NCBI GenBank assembly: GCA_037043455.1
Contig: JAWPHD010004502.1
Coordinates: 122,165 to 186,164, forward strand
Direction: 5' to 3'
DNA: 64,000 nt
Origin: Cyrtodaria siliqua
Lineage: Eukaryota; Mollusca; Bivalvia; Adapedonta; Hiatellidae
Shown: positions 1-11,600 of the stretch, piece by piece
Layout of the letters: each line of letters starts with the position of its first letter
Numbering within the stretch: position 1 is the first letter of the stretch
The notes under the pieces: generated by a model
Seen by the model: only the letters and a program-made list of their open reading frames with translations
Told to the model about the DNA's origin: nothing
The model's database searches: none
Position numbers and translations under genes: made by a program

Positions 1-870
1 ATGCATTCCCAGAATTTTATCACCTGTTGTAAGTTGCAGTTCAATGTTATTATATGTTAATGATAATTTGTTATAAACAAGTCTTGCACGCTTTTGAGGT
101 GTAGTAACTAAGAGCACTTTAGTTTTTTCTGTGTTTAAAACCATACCATTATTTAGGCACCAAACATTGAGGGTATTTAAAGCAGTTTGAAGATTTTGCT
201 CAATTACTGCTTTTGATGTATTAACATCGTAGATAGTGGTATCATCCGCATAAATGTCTGTATAAGATACAGTACCCTCAAGACATATAGGAAGGTCATT
301 TATGAATAATAAGAATAGGAGAGGTCCTAAAATAGAGCCTTGTGGAACACCACATGTAATTAACTGTTTATCAGAGAGAACCCCATTTAGGGAAACATTT
401 TGTTTCCTATCTGTTAGATAAGATTTAAACCACTTAACTGTAGTGTCACTACATTTATAGATCTGTATCTTTTTCAAAGAATGTTATGATCCACTAAGTC
501 AAATGCTTTCCTAAAATCAACCATTATTACACCAACAAATTTACCTTCATTTAATCCTTTTAACCACTTGTCAGTCATATGAACTAAAGCCGTTTCGCAG
601 CTGTGGCTTTTTCTCAACCCACTTTGAGATTTACTAGTAATTTATAATAATTTAAAAACTCAACAAATGAGTTGTGCACATGTTTTTCAATCAACTTGGA
701 AAGAGTTGGTTAAATAGAAATTGGTCTGTAGTTGTTTACATTATCAGATGTACCTGATTTGAATAAGGGATTAACCTTAGCAGCTTTCCACGTATCTGGG
801 AAAATTCCCTGTCTTATACTACAATTAATAATATATGTAATACTTTTTGATATTACATTGGCTGATAATT
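1..870 (-). pseudogene. Reverse transcriptase fragment of LINE A (broken, runs off left edge)
   Basis: Minus-strand translation gives RT landmarks in more than one frame: NNYRPI around 719-739 and YADD (TDIYADDTT) at 241-252. Stops and frameshifts separate them. The frame from the endonuclease-linker segment ends at 871 just after STGLD and resumes in another frame. It is the 3' part of the same non-LTR retrotransposon as the next three entries; the 3' end is outside the window. The copy is decayed. Confidence 0.85.
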
Positions 871-1452
871 TTAGTAATTTAGGACCAATTGGTCAAGTCC
901 CGTGGATTTGGATGTATCTAGGCTGAGAAGCATTTTACGAGTTTGTTCTTCTGTTATGAGAGGAATGTTAAAGTACATTTTGTCTGGAACTGTGCGATTT
1001 ACAAATTGCTTTACTTTTGTAAAGTCTGAGTTTGAAATAGGTTCTTTTAAATTTGTAGCTATATTTACAAAAACAATATTAAACTCATTTGCCATCTCAA
1101 AATTATCTGTTAGTTCTTCACTGTTTTTATTGATCTGATTTACAGAATTTCCTTTTTGCGAAGTTTTTGTGGAGGCACCGTGCTCTTTAAATATTTTCCA
1201 TATTGACTTTGGATCTGATTTGCCTTCTTCAATTTTTCTTTCATAAGAGGACTTCTTAGATTCTTGAATCAAATTACATACTTCATTTCTTAAAATTCTG
1301 TAATTTTGAGCATCATTTTTTGCTTTACATTTATCTCTTTCCTTTATTGCATCTAAAATATCAGAATTAAGCCAATCAGGTTGTTGGAGCTTTGTAACCC
1401 TATGTATTCTAAGCGGCACATGCTTATCAATAACACTTGACAAATTAGTCAC
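871..1452 (-). pseudogene. LINE A pol: linker and start of RT domain
   Basis: Open segment of 193 codons with the basic, coiled linker usual between LINE endonuclease and RT (for example ESKKSSYERKIEEG and PKSIWKIFKEHG), ending SLDTSKSTGLD, the start of the RT fingers. It lies in the same frame as the endonuclease ORF upstream and is separated from it only by one TAG at 1503-1501. It is therefore one pol ORF with a premature stop, not an independent gene. Confidence 0.8.
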
Positions 1453-1500
1453 CCAGGTGTTAAGTAAGTCATTTGTATCTGTATAACTTTCATGTGTGCT

Positions 1501-2415
1501 CTATGATATGCTTTTAAGATCGTTAATACAGTTTTCCTCAACAAAAGTTTTAAAAGACCGATTCTTAATAGATTGGTGAGTATTTGTTTTATCTTTAAAA
1601 TTTAATTTACGAGTACAGAAAATTGGATAATGGTCACTAACGCCAACGTTTTGTACTTTTACACATATAATATTTTCTTCAAAATTAGTATAAACATGAT
1701 CTATGAGAGTTTTTGAATTTGGACATTCTCTTGTTGGTTCTTTTACCATTTGAACAAGCCCTAATGATGAAATATAATTATACCATTCTATATTTATCTG
1801 TGGATTAAGTAAATCACGATTTATATCTCCTAGAATAATGAATTCTGTTTCCTCTAACTGAACTTTTTCTAAGTGCTCATCAAAATATTGTTTCCATATT
1901 ACTCTAGACTCGGAGTGTCTGTATATCGAGCCAATAAGAAATGGTTTACTTTTATTTGGCTTAATCTCAATCCATATAATTTCTATATTATCATCTTCTA
2001 AATCGGTTCTTCTAGTACAATGTACGCCATTTTTAACATAAACAATCAAACCACCACCTCTGTTTACTATTCTATCCCTTCGAAATGGAACTTGAAAACC
2101 ATCTACATAGAATGATTCAGTTTTATGGTCACTAGGAAATTTTGTCTCACTGATTCCAAGCACGTCAATTTCATTTAAAGGCGAAGTTAACATTAATTTA
2201 ATTTGGTCAATTTTTGTAGATAATCCCTGTATGTTAATGTGACCAATATTAAAACCCTTTTTATTTAGACATAGATCAGTTAAGTGTGCAACTTTTGGTA
2301 ATTGTTTGTTTGTTTGACTTCTTTTTATTGAATGTGGCATTGAAAGCACACTGTTATTGTTCTCATTTTCACACGTACATATGCAAGAATCACAATTTTC
2401 ACATATCGTTTCCAA
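1501..2415 (-). CDS. LINE A pol: AP-like endonuclease domain
   Basis: 304 codons. A Cys-rich N-terminus (ENCDSCICTC) precedes an exonuclease-endonuclease-phosphatase fold: GHINIQGL, ISETKFPSD, GGGLIVYVK, GSIYRHSES, ILGDINRDLL and the C-terminal SDHYPI motif. In non-LTR retrotransposons this domain nicks target DNA to prime reverse transcription. The ORF starts 55 nt downstream of the ORF1 stop, consistent with a two-ORF LINE. A TAG at 1503 truncates it before the RT. Confidence 0.88.
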   Translation of the reverse strand: METICENCDSCICTCENENNNSVLSMPHSIKRSQTNKQLPKVAHLTDLCLNKKGFNIGHINIQGLSTKIDQIKLMLTSPLNEIDVLGISETKFPSDHKTESFYVDGFQVPFRRDRIVNRGGGLIVYVKNGVHCTRRTDLEDDNIEIIWIEIKPNKSKPFLIGSIYRHSESRVIWKQYFDEHLEKVQLEETEFIILGDINRDLLNPQINIEWYNYISSLGLVQMVKEPTRECPNSKTLIDHVYTNFEENIICVKVQNVGVSDHYPIFCTRKLNFKDKTNTHQSIKNRSFKTFVEENCINDLKSIS

Positions 2416-2469
2416 AACACTGAAACGATTTTCTGCGTGTCTTTGATAGTTGGCATCATTGCCATGCCC

Positions 2470-4107
2470 CTATACAAAGTTCCAACATACGTCCTGTTTG
2501 TGACCTATGAGACCACATGCCCAACATTTGACTGGTTGCCGATGTCTGCATTCGTCTGTGTTGTGGCTAGTTTCATTACAGTTTAAGCACTTTCTAGGTT
2601 GAAAATAACGCCTGTTTCTGGCATCTCTTGCATTTGCGAAGTTACCTGTTGGGCCAACTTGTTGAACTGGTTTTCCGGCAAAAGTGCACTTGCCGAAGTC
2701 ATGCACAATTTCAACTGTTTCATTTATAGTGGCTAGTACTCGCTTGGTTCCTGGTTTGGACGGGTGAATGTGATCCCTTTCATTCAGGAAACGGGTTAAT
2801 AATTTTCCATTTTTATCGTGAAATGAACAATAGTTGTCAACATAGTCAGTTTTGTGATGAATTGACAAGCGCTCAATTATCATGTTTACTGCGTGAACGT
2901 CAACATCGCCTCTAGGTGCAAGTTTTGACAAAACTATTTTGCAGTTTTCATTTCCAGCCTTGATGAGGGCAATAAGCTGGTCATACTGCTCTTCAATTAG
3001 TTCAGTATCAGCGTTTCTTGAGAGGTCGTTACCTCCTATATACTGTACAACTGTATCAAATTGTTGCAGATCATATAGGTGTATGTCTGTTATAAGTGTT
3101 TTGATTGTTGCTCCCGATACAGAGTGCTTATGGACATTATGTTTTAGTCCCTTGGAATTGACACCATACAGTATAGAGTCGCCCATTATCAAAATCTTCT
3201 TGTGGTTACTTGATTTCTGTGTATTGCGAACAGGTGACTTTTGCGCCGCAGGTGGTCTCTGTGGTGTATGCAAGGATGTGTCTGATACAACAGAGTCTTC
3301 ACTGATGGAGTGTCTCGGACTAATCACCACTTCAATCTCCTGCTGGGATGTAGCCTTTGATGGCTGGGAAGTTGTTTGGTGTCCAGTATGGCAGTTTTCT
3401 GCATGCTGTGAGTGAGACAGCCGATCTGTTGGTTCAACCTGTGATCTGGTGCCCCTGCTGAGAGCAGCAGCATACGTTTGCTGCTGTTTTATGGTATCCA
3501 GTTCCTGACGTAGCATCTCAGTTTCTCCCTTCAAATCACTAATTGATTCACACATGGCATTAATTAATTCCTCATTTACTACTGTTGATGATGGCAATGT
3601 CACACTGGGGGTACTAGATCCATTTGGTGTTACCATGGAGAGTTTGTCCTGAGTAGTTTTTAGATATTTCATCTGGGCAATTTCTTTCAAATTTGTATTT
3701 GTAATATTAACACATTTCTCCATTAAATGCCCCATTTTTAGTTTGAAATTGTTTTCCGTCCATGTTTGGTGAGCGGGTCCTGATACCTCTAGCTCACGAC
3801 TGTCTGAATCTAAACTAACCAAGCATCGGACGTTCTTCACTCTGGTGGTTATTTTATAGACATCTATGTCATCAGGCAAGTTAAAATCTGACTTGACTTT
3901 TGCTGTGAAAAGATTGAACAGCACATCTGACAGAAAAGTAATGTGTGTCCTTGTATCGTCCAGTTTTACTCTGTAGAATATCCCATCGTATTGATAGCCT
4001 GTATTTATTTGATTTTTTACTGAACTCTCAGTCTGAGAACATTTGCTATTTTCCATTTCATGTGTACTGATTTCATCTAGTGTTAAACGAAGTGTAGAGG
4101 TTTCCAT
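2470..4107 (-). CDS. LINE A ORF1 with SGNH esterase and two CCHC zinc knuckles
   Basis: 545 codons, intact. The N-terminal third is unassigned, with a coiled-coil-like stretch around residues 190-210 (EMLRQELDTIKQQQ). Residues about 305-455 look like an SGNH/GDSL hydrolase: ILIMGDSILYG (Ser block), YIGGNDLS (GxND block) and RDHIHPSKPG (His block). The C-terminus has two zinc knuckles, CLNCNETSHNTDEC and CWACGLIGHKQDVC. Esterase-type ORF1 proteins are known in CR1/L2-group LINEs; the product would bind the RNA and assist integration. Lies just upstream of the pol ORF on the same strand. Confidence 0.88.
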   Translation of the reverse strand: METSTLRLTLDEISTHEMENSKCSQTESSVKNQINTGYQYDGIFYRVKLDDTRTHITFLSDVLFNLFTAKVKSDFNLPDDIDVYKITTRVKNVRCLVSLDSDSRELEVSGPAHQTWTENNFKLKMGHLMEKCVNITNTNLKEIAQMKYLKTTQDKLSMVTPNGSSTPSVTLPSSTVVNEELINAMCESISDLKGETEMLRQELDTIKQQQTYAAALSRGTRSQVEPTDRLSHSQHAENCHTGHQTTSQPSKATSQQEIEVVISPRHSISEDSVVSDTSLHTPQRPPAAQKSPVRNTQKSSNHKKILIMGDSILYGVNSKGLKHNVHKHSVSGATIKTLITDIHLYDLQQFDTVVQYIGGNDLSRNADTELIEEQYDQLIALIKAGNENCKIVLSKLAPRGDVDVHAVNMIIERLSIHHKTDYVDNYCSFHDKNGKLLTRFLNERDHIHPSKPGTKRVLATINETVEIVHDFGKCTFAGKPVQQVGPTGNFANARDARNRRYFQPRKCLNCNETSHNTDECRHRQPVKCWACGLIGHKQDVCWNFV

Positions 4108-4550
4108 TTTCTAAGAAAACGTGTTAATAGTTTCTCGCTTTTATTGTGAAATGAATGGTAGCAGAAATATTAAAATTCCTTTAGAATTAGAAGCACAGAG
4201 TATCCATATAACACTACTGGTAATATAAAGAGTGGGGTGTCCAAACAGTGTGTGTAGATCCAACTTTTCTCAATATAACTATGATTTAGTCACTTTGTCA
4301 CATAAAACAAATATTTATTTTAAATCCAAGTGTGCCCAATAGTATAATTTTATATCTTAGTACGCCTTGACTCCAGGGTCTCCCATTCTAGTTGCTCCAA
4401 CATAGATGTGACACTGCTAGTGTTCCTGTAGCGGTTAGTGATGTACCGTGCTGCCCGACGCTGAACCATCTCTACCTTCTTGATGTGCTCTTGGGTGTGA
4501 GGGCTCCAAATAGTAGAACAGTACTCTAGTGGGGGTCTTACTAGTGAGAA

Positions 4551-4964
4551 TTATGCCGAGGACTTTGTTTGTTCGTTGGAAATCCTCAGGTTCCTTCTCA
4601 AGAATCCTAGTGTACTGTTCGCCTTCTTGACTGTTTTGTCGATATGGAGGCTCCAATTCATGTCTTTTTGTAGTTCCACCCCGAGGTACTTTGCCGAATC
4701 CGTGGTCTCTAGGACGTGACCCTTCAGTGTGTAGATAGAGGCTACCGGTGATCTTGATTTAGAGACTCTGAGGGTGCTGCATTTGTCTGGGTGAAAATCC
4801 ATGCCCCATATCCTTTCCCATTCGGCGAGTCGATCTAGGTCATCTTGGAGGTCAACACTGTCTTGTCTTGTTCTGATCGGTCTGTACAAGATACAGTCGT
4901 CAGCAAAGAGGCGAACACTTGAACGTACGCTGTCTGGGAGGTCATTTATAAAAATGAGGAACAA
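4551..4964 (-). pseudogene. LINE B reverse transcriptase, catalytic FADD and thumb
   Basis: Same frame as the main RT segment and separated from it by the single TAA. Encodes FLIFINDLPDSVRSS, LFADDCILYRPI (catalytic Asp pair) and YLGVELQKDMNW. The remaining 3' part to about 4360 continues in another frame (EPPYRQNSQEGEQYTRILE region) and is decayed. Confidence 0.85.
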
Positions 4965-4973
4965 CAGTGGGCC

Positions 4974-6044
4974 TTATACCGTGCCTTGAGGTAATCCGCT
5001 AATAACTGGCACACTGTCAGAAGTGGCGCCATCTACTAGGACCTGTTGCTCTCTTTTCGATAGGAATGCCTTGATCCACATCAGAGTGCTGCCTCTTATT
5101 CCATAGTGGGCTAGTTTCCTCAGTAAGCGTTCAAGAGGGACTTTGTCAAATGCCTTGGAAAAGTCCAGGATGATCAAGTGATGTTGGACTCCGTTGTTGA
5201 GGGCTGTGACTAGTTCATGAACTAGTGTTAGTAGCTGTGTTTCGCAGCTCCTTCTGGCTCGGAATCCATGCTGGCAGTCCGTGAGTATGTGGTGAGCATC
5301 AAGGTGCTTGAGGACGTTACTGGTTATGATGTGTTTCTGTATCTTGCAGTAGAGGCTTGTAAGGGATACTGGACGGTAATTGCTGACATTGTACTTTTCT
5401 CCCTTCTTAAAGATTGCCGTGACGTTTGCTATCCTCCAGTCATTTGGTATCTCTCCAAGTTGTAGACTTCTTTTGAATATGACCGTCAGGAATGGTGCAA
5501 TTTCATTGGCTAATATTTTTAAGATCCTTGCAGGAAGCTGGTCGGGTCCACAGGCTTTGCTTGGGTTCATCTTCTTTAAGAGCTTTGCAACCCCTTCTAT
5601 GGTGACCACTATGTCTGACATTGGAGTGAATGGTGCCCCTGCTGGTGTTGGCATATCAGTTATGTCCTCATTGGTGAATACTGATTGGTACTGGTCTTTG
5701 GCATCGGCGTATAACTTCCAATTTTCTTTCAGTGGGGCTACTCCGCTGCTGTCCTTCTTCAGGGGTTTGATGCAGAACCAGAACCGTTTCTGTTTGTTGG
5801 GTCTGTCCTCTTGGCCTGCTGTATTTCCGACATCAATGATTGTCTCGATGTACCTCCAGTATGACTGTCTCTCTGCTTTCTGAAGATTAGTCTTTGTCTT
5901 CTCTGTACATCCTGATGTCTTTGGCACACTTGGACTTTGTTTTCCTCGCAAACAGCTTGTTCCTTTTGCGTATGAGGGTCTTGACCTTCTTGTCGATCCA
6001 AGGTTTGTGGGTCTTGTTTCCTCGCAGCAACTTGGTAGGAACAT
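4974..6044 (-). pseudogene. LINE B reverse transcriptase, main part
   Basis: Shows RT motifs in order: KKMNPSKACGPDQLPARILK, DWRIANVTAIFKKG, NYRPVSLTS, QHGFRARRSCETQLL, LIILDFSKAFDKVPL and ISGLPQGTV. The segment then meets an in-frame TAA at 4976-4974 where related RTs read on into GPLLF. The first about 50 codons of the open frame, upstream of the RT, are out of frame with the linker and probably meaningless. Confidence 0.88.
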
Positions 6045-6186
6045 ATTTCACCGTGAGTGTGTGGATATTTTCCTTGAACTCAGTCCAAAGTTGTTTAATG
6101 TCCTTGGTACTGGATGTGCTGACGAAGTCTTCTTCTATGGCCCTAAGTTCTTCCCTCATCTCATCGTAGTTGGCCTTTTTATACAC
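5887..6186 (-). pseudogene. LINE B linker between endonuclease and RT (frameshifted)
   Basis: Contains the basic linker usual before LINE RT (KTHKPWIDKKVKTLIRKRNK). It overlaps the endonuclease frame by about 30 nt at one end. At about 5890 coding passes into the frame of the RT segment, so two indels flank this piece. Confidence 0.75.
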
Positions 6187-6650
6187 GTTGACTTTCCTTG
6201 GTGGTACCTTGACTCTAATTGGGCGAAGACTGCTTCGTGGTCTGAAATCCCTGGAATCACCTCAATCTTGTTGATGAGTGTCTGGTTATTTGTGAAGAAA
6301 AGGTCAAGTATGTTCGCAGTTGTTACTGTAATGCGAAACGGTTCTTCTTCGACTTGGTCGAGAAAAGCATCCTTGGTCAGAGTCAGTAACTGGTTGCATT
6401 GAGTTCCATGGCTGGAGTAAGGCTTTACACTCTCGTCTTCCCAGTTAATATCTGCCAGATTGAAGTCTCCACCAAGCCATAAATGGGCCCCGTTGTTTGT
6501 GGGTATTCTTGTTATGTATGACTGGAATTTGGCGAGGTACTCTGGATTTGTCTTGACCGGTGATCTGTAGAAGGAGCCGACGTATAGGTCACTACTTCCC
6601 GTAACCTCGATCTTGGCCCAAACTAGCTCACAGTCGTCGTTGTCGGTCAC
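6156..6650 (-). pseudogene. LINE B endonuclease domain (partial)
   Basis: Residues include YVGSFYRSP, LWLGGDFNLADINW and ISDHEAVFAQL, the GDFN and SDHE motifs of LINE AP endonucleases. The N-terminal catalytic part is missing. The frame shifts near 6215, after which the coding continues in the 6186-5887 frame. Confidence 0.82.
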
Positions 6651-6700
6651 CTTCAGCTCCTCTGGTTCATTACTCTCATAATGGTCTGATATTAGTTGGC

Positions 6701-8524
6701 GCTAAACATACTCAAATATTTCTATAAGGTTAATATACAGTAATATTCATAAATAGTCACCATTGTAAGAATTGTTTTTCGGCGACAGGTTAAGCTGGTT
6801 TTTGGCCTCGCAGGAGGTGTGTCTGTGTAAGCCTATCAAAACTCGAGTTAAAAGCGATACAGAAATTATAAAAGCCTACAGTGTATATTAAACTGAATAC
6901 TGATTGGCTAAATTTGTCTGACAAGGCCAAAGGAAACTAGTATATTAGTATGTAGAGTGTAGTTGTTGATAAATGGTATATCGTTAGTTGATTTGTTACG
7001 TTGTACTTTAATTGTGACCAGAAAAGATGAAGAAAGGAATAGAGAAATGCTGAAACTGCAAATAAATTATTCTGTTTTCTTGCAAAGTGCGTTAATTTTA
7101 CATGGTAACTGGTAATGAAACCCTATTAATAATTACATATCGCCGTGATTTCCTAGTCACGTGATTTTTCAAGGTGTCCGGATCTTCTTCTCTGAAACCA
7201 CAAGGGCTACAGCTTTGATATTTTGCGTGTAGCATCATATAGTGGTCCTTTACCAAGTTGTACAAATGCCCTGAGGTCAAAATAAGCCCCTCACCGGGGG
7301 TCAACAGTTTTACATAGAAATATTAGGAAATACATTTAATCTTCTTTATTGAAACCACAAGGTTAGAGCTTTGATATTTTGCATCTAACAGAGTACACTT
7401 TGCCGGTAGATTGATTCAGGCCCTCGTGGGCCTCATGTTTTCAGGGTTATGGCCCTTTGACAATTTTAACAATTGGCCTTCCATAATGGAAGGCACTATG
7501 TTGTTTTATTTCAAATTCTCCACACTGGCACTGCCTTGTCAACTTTTTTCGGAATACCGATAGAAAACGTTATATTGCTCTGTACCTTACATTTAGCTAT
7601 TAAAATTATTTCACTTCATGACCATCAATCACTTATACATTGTGCTTCCCCAAACACGCCGACTATCTTTTTTAAAGATATTTCTTGTTTCAAATTACAC
7701 CACTATGACATGAATGTTCTCAATGTTCCTTTAGCCTGGCACCAATTGCAATTTTATTTGTAAGGGAAATCTTCACGTCGCATTGACGTGACGTCAGATA
7801 TGTTACGCGGCTGTAACGCATTCCCAGTACAAATAATGCGACACCTTAAACCTATTTTAATATTACTTATATGCAATTTATAAAGGAAGATTTCAAATAA
7901 TGGTAACTAGATCTATTAAAGTCTGTCTGAACATCTGCCTGGACGATCAATTCATTCGGACGATCAATTCATTTGGAACTAATTAGTTCATCAGAGATTG
8001 GAACTAATTAGTTCATCAAGATTCATCAGAGATTTTTCAAGTGCACTTCCAGTACAAGAGTCCAGTATGGAAAATATATCCAGGCTATTTGTGACTAAAC
8101 TCCAATACGAAAAATATCTTGGTGTTTTGGGACTCTTCCGGTTTTAAGTGTAAATACCAAGCTCTATTGTACAATCACGTGGTTACATACTTGATTTTCA
8201 CTGGATTCCAATACAAAGTCTTCAGCCATAGTTATTTTAAATAACTGTGTGTTGACACTGTGTATCCTGAGGAAGATTAACCTATGTGATGCACCAGTAG
8301 TATGCGATCAATCAAGGTTCTTTTTATACACAGATACCCTACGTATCACTGATTTTTTAATCCATGAAAGACAGATTTAAAAAGTGTTAAATTGATAAAA
8401 TGTAATACTATTGCAATTTTACAAAAATACTCGCAAACAGGTTGGGTCACAAGTTTTAGAAGCACTAATTTGAACCTTTCTGTAACTATTGGGTGATGAA
8501 TTGATATCTTTGTGATAGCCTTAC
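6701..8524 (-). other. No gene seen; repeat-derived intron or 3' sequence
   Basis: No ABCA exon and no long coding frame supported. It holds two diverged copies of a repeat (about 7165-7315 and 7330-7470, sharing GAAACCACAAGG and AGCTTTGATATTTTGC), and short local duplications near 7945-8035 (TTGGAACTAATTAGTTCATC twice). If the ABCA gene is complete, this is the start of its terminal intron. Confidence 0.6.
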
Positions 8525-8695
8525 CTGTGAGATGTCAACACCAGGGTCCTTCCAGAGGCTCGTATCCGACAAAGTGCATCCCATAGAAACCTGCGTGCCA
8601 TCGGGTCCATGCCAGTTGTGGGCTCATCCAGAAATACAACTTGTGGGTTGCCAACAAGTGATATTGCTGTACTCAGTTTACGCTTGTTACCTCCA
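8525..8695 (-). CDS. ABCA3-like: ABCA exon 18 (NBD2 signature, Walker B, H-loop; last exon in window)
   Basis: 171 nt. Encodes [36 protein letters not shown] and TLVLTSH. It ends in phase 2 at a consensus donor GTAAGG (8524 downward). ABCA proteins continue with SMEECEAL and about 100 more residues; no match to that was seen between 1 and 8524. Confidence 0.94.
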
Positions 8696-11600
8696 CTGAA
8701 AGTGGTTATTAAAGGTATTCAAACAGACTTTACTACTGAGAGCTCTGAAAAACTTGGAAAAAGGGTGAAAGAAATGTGAAAATAGGAAGATAAATGAAGA
8801 CTACTATTGAAGGCTACAGCCTGCATCTCGAGTCCTATGGTCACAAAGTAGGTAACAGTGACCCACAATTTTGCACATGACATCAGATGCATAGAAGGAA
8901 CACTCTGGTAAAGTCTGGTGGAAAGAAAGAAAGAAGCGAGATATGCATGTTGTAGCGGAGTCCGGACGCGACCTTCATTTCGTCGAAAGTAGGTCAGAGC
9001 GACCTGCAATTTTTCATCGACGTAAGATGCATATAAGGAACATTCTGGTGGTTTGGTGAAAATCCTGGAAGAAGAAAGGAAGATACGCATGTCGTAGCGG
9101 AAATTGGACGTGACCTATAGTTGTAAAATAGTTTACATGTGACGTTAGATGCGTATAAGGAACGTTCTGTTGCGGTTTAGTAAAAATCTTGCACGTAATG
9201 AATAAGATGTAAATAAATGAAAGACCGATGGACAGACCAAATGGCAAACAAACAGACTGACAAACGGACCAACTGACACACATACACCCAGAGTCCCAGA
9301 CGACATTGTGATTGGTAAGTTGAGATCCATAAACAGACTCGACAATAATTGACCGTTTGAAGGTTGTTCTAAGAAGGATATGGGGGACGCCATTTTGAGA
9401 ACTGCGATGTCATATTTCTAAATTACCATATATGGCATACTGAATTATTACCACACCTGTATGCTTGTACAAGCTTATCAGCATGCTCCCTGAGTAACAG
9501 GGCTTCTAGAAGATCGTCAACCACCTCGGCAATCTGGTCATTGTGTATTCCTCGAAGACGTGCATACATGTACAAAGTCTCTCGGCCTGTCATGTGATCT
9601 ATCAGCGCATCAAACTGGGGACAGTAGCCTAGGTTCTGACGTACCTGTTACAAGTAAAACAGTCAAGATTATAAACTCCTGAATCTATACATATTTAGTT
9701 TAAACTTATTTATTTGACATAGATTGTAACGAAAGCTCTCTGAACTTGTTTTAATCACTCTCGATGTCTTCCTGGGTAGAACCAGTACTAAGCAATTGCA
9801 GATAAAGTTTCTTGCTCAGGTACACAACACATATGGTAATGGCGATAATCGAACCCACAACTTTTCGATCATGGGTCCAACGCTCTACCACTAGATCACA
9901 GTGCTCCACAAACAAGTTTAAAATTCTTTTGTATAAATTGTTTTTGCTTTTACATCTAGCTATCACTATCACTGTTAAACATTGTTTTACAAACAATGTG
10001 TAGTTACCTATAGTGCTGAAATAAAACAAGAATTACCTCAGTGATTTGGTTTATTATACTTTGTCCATTTAGGTAAGCCGTGCCAGAAGATACTGTTTCA
10101 TCCCCTGTTAACATCTTAAATGTTGTGGTCTTCCCAGCTCCGTTTATTCCAAGCAATCCAAAACATTCGCCGTGCGGAATACCCACGCTTAAATGGTTGA
10201 CTGCCATCTTATTGCTATAAAACTTGGAAAGCTCCGATATTATCAGTTTATCGGTAGAGAATAAATTTGTTGGCCCGCTATTCGCTAAACGTGCACGTTC
10301 CTTAGCAACATCGTCATCCTCTTGAATAAGAGTTGCATCCCTTGGTAACATTAATTCAGCATCAGGGTTTTCTGCCTTTTTCGTCAAACACTGCAGAAAC
10401 TGGTGCGCCACTTCCGACTCTAACAGAAACAAAACAATGAAGTAGACGACACTCTGTATTACGAGAAACACCAACATCCGCCCAATACCGTTAGCCTCCC
10501 ATCCAAGAGGGTTGGAGCGGTAGTCAAGGCAACCCGAAGGACCACAGTTACCGGTAGCTGAAATAGCAGAAACATTTTTATACTAATTAAATCATTTAAA
10601 TAACAGTAAATTATGCAATCAACCATGGGTGATGTAGAGGGACAGTCAACAGTTATTTTGAGTATATGAAGTTTGGGAACAACCCCATTCAAAACTGTTT
10701 GAGAAATGCTAGTAATAAAAAAGTGTTACGCGACGGGACGGGACAAAAAAAGTGTTGCGCGACGGGAATAAAAATGTGTTACGGGACAAGATGGGACGCG
10801 ACGTTACATACAACGTGATTCCTATATAGCCCCACTTCGTTTTGTGAAAGCGGAGTATAACATTATAGTTAATAAGGCATTAATTTTGGAACTACAGTAC
10901 TACTAAAGCATAACACTTTTTAATAAAACGTTCTGTTGTAGTGGCCTTCAGTGACAAATGTGCCTGTTACTCCTGAAATTGTTGTTTGTTTGTTTGTTTG
11001 AATGGTGTTTTACGTCATTTTTGGCACATGTCAAGCCATATATTATTGTCAATATTTTGTGGTAGAGGCAGACCACCTTATTTCTCCTGAGTAGAACCAG
11101 TACTGTATACCTCCCGCCATCTGTAAGAATCGACACTTTCTCACTTGACAAGCCGAGCTCAGTAGTGTTTTTTTTATATAAAAATGGCTATACATGTAAT
11201 AAAATATAGAAAAACACATACAATTCGATGTTTAAAAAATGTAAAGACTACCGCGTTATACAGATTTTATTATATGAAAGTCAAATATTATAATAATATG
11301 TATATATAATCAGTCTTATATGTTTGTTTGTAAGGCGTGCAGTGGGATGGTCTTCCCCGACCCACAACATGCCAAATTACGGGGAGAATAAATGGGTCAC
11401 CGTACTTTGTGTTTTTGAATGGTATTTTATGTCATGTTTAGCACATGTTAGGCCATATATGAGTTTGTTTTGTTGTAGAGGCAGACCACCAATTTTTCCT
11501 GGTTAGAACCGGTGTTATATACCTCCGTAAGAATTGACATAACAAACCTTGACAACATGGGTTATGAAACTCAGGACAGGCTGCAATGAAATTATCTTTG

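Larger units (their letters stand above)
1..4345 (-). mobile_element. LINE A: CR1/L2-like non-LTR retrotransposon, 3' end outside window
   Basis: A two-ORF LINE on the minus strand: 5' UTR about 4345-4108, ORF1 4107-2470, endonuclease 2415-1501, linker and RT 1452-1. ORF1 is intact; pol carries one stop between endonuclease and RT and several lesions in RT. It sits left of the last ABCA exon seen, so it may lie in the terminal ABCA intron or mark its end. Clade assignment rests on the esterase ORF1 and YADD motif only. Confidence 0.8.
4360..6700 (-). mobile_element. LINE B: second non-LTR retrotransposon, 5' truncated
   Basis: Minus-strand LINE whose coding begins inside the endonuclease domain at about 6700-6650 and ends near 4360, where the 5' end of LINE A follows. 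Coding is spread over several frames: endonuclease 6650-6156, linker 6186-5887, RT 6044-4974, RT end 4964-4551. There is no ORF1. It is a different family from LINE A, shown by an FADD catalytic box and unlike sequence. 5' truncation is usual for LINE insertion. Confidence 0.85.

Noticed and set aside
2939..3415. 158-codon plus-strand ORF
   Set aside because: Antisense to the LINE A ORF1, which has clear domains.
5380..6402. Plus-strand ORFs of 91-167 codons
   Set aside because: Antisense shadows of LINE B endonuclease and RT.
6701..8524. Terminal ABCA exon(s)
   Set aside because: I looked on the minus strand for SMEECEAL/CTRLAIM-like coding after a good acceptor and found none.
9843..9907. 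tRNA gene
   Set aside because: A and B boxes are present, but the rest is a repeated SINE body shared with 23596-23765, and the arms do not pair like a tRNA.
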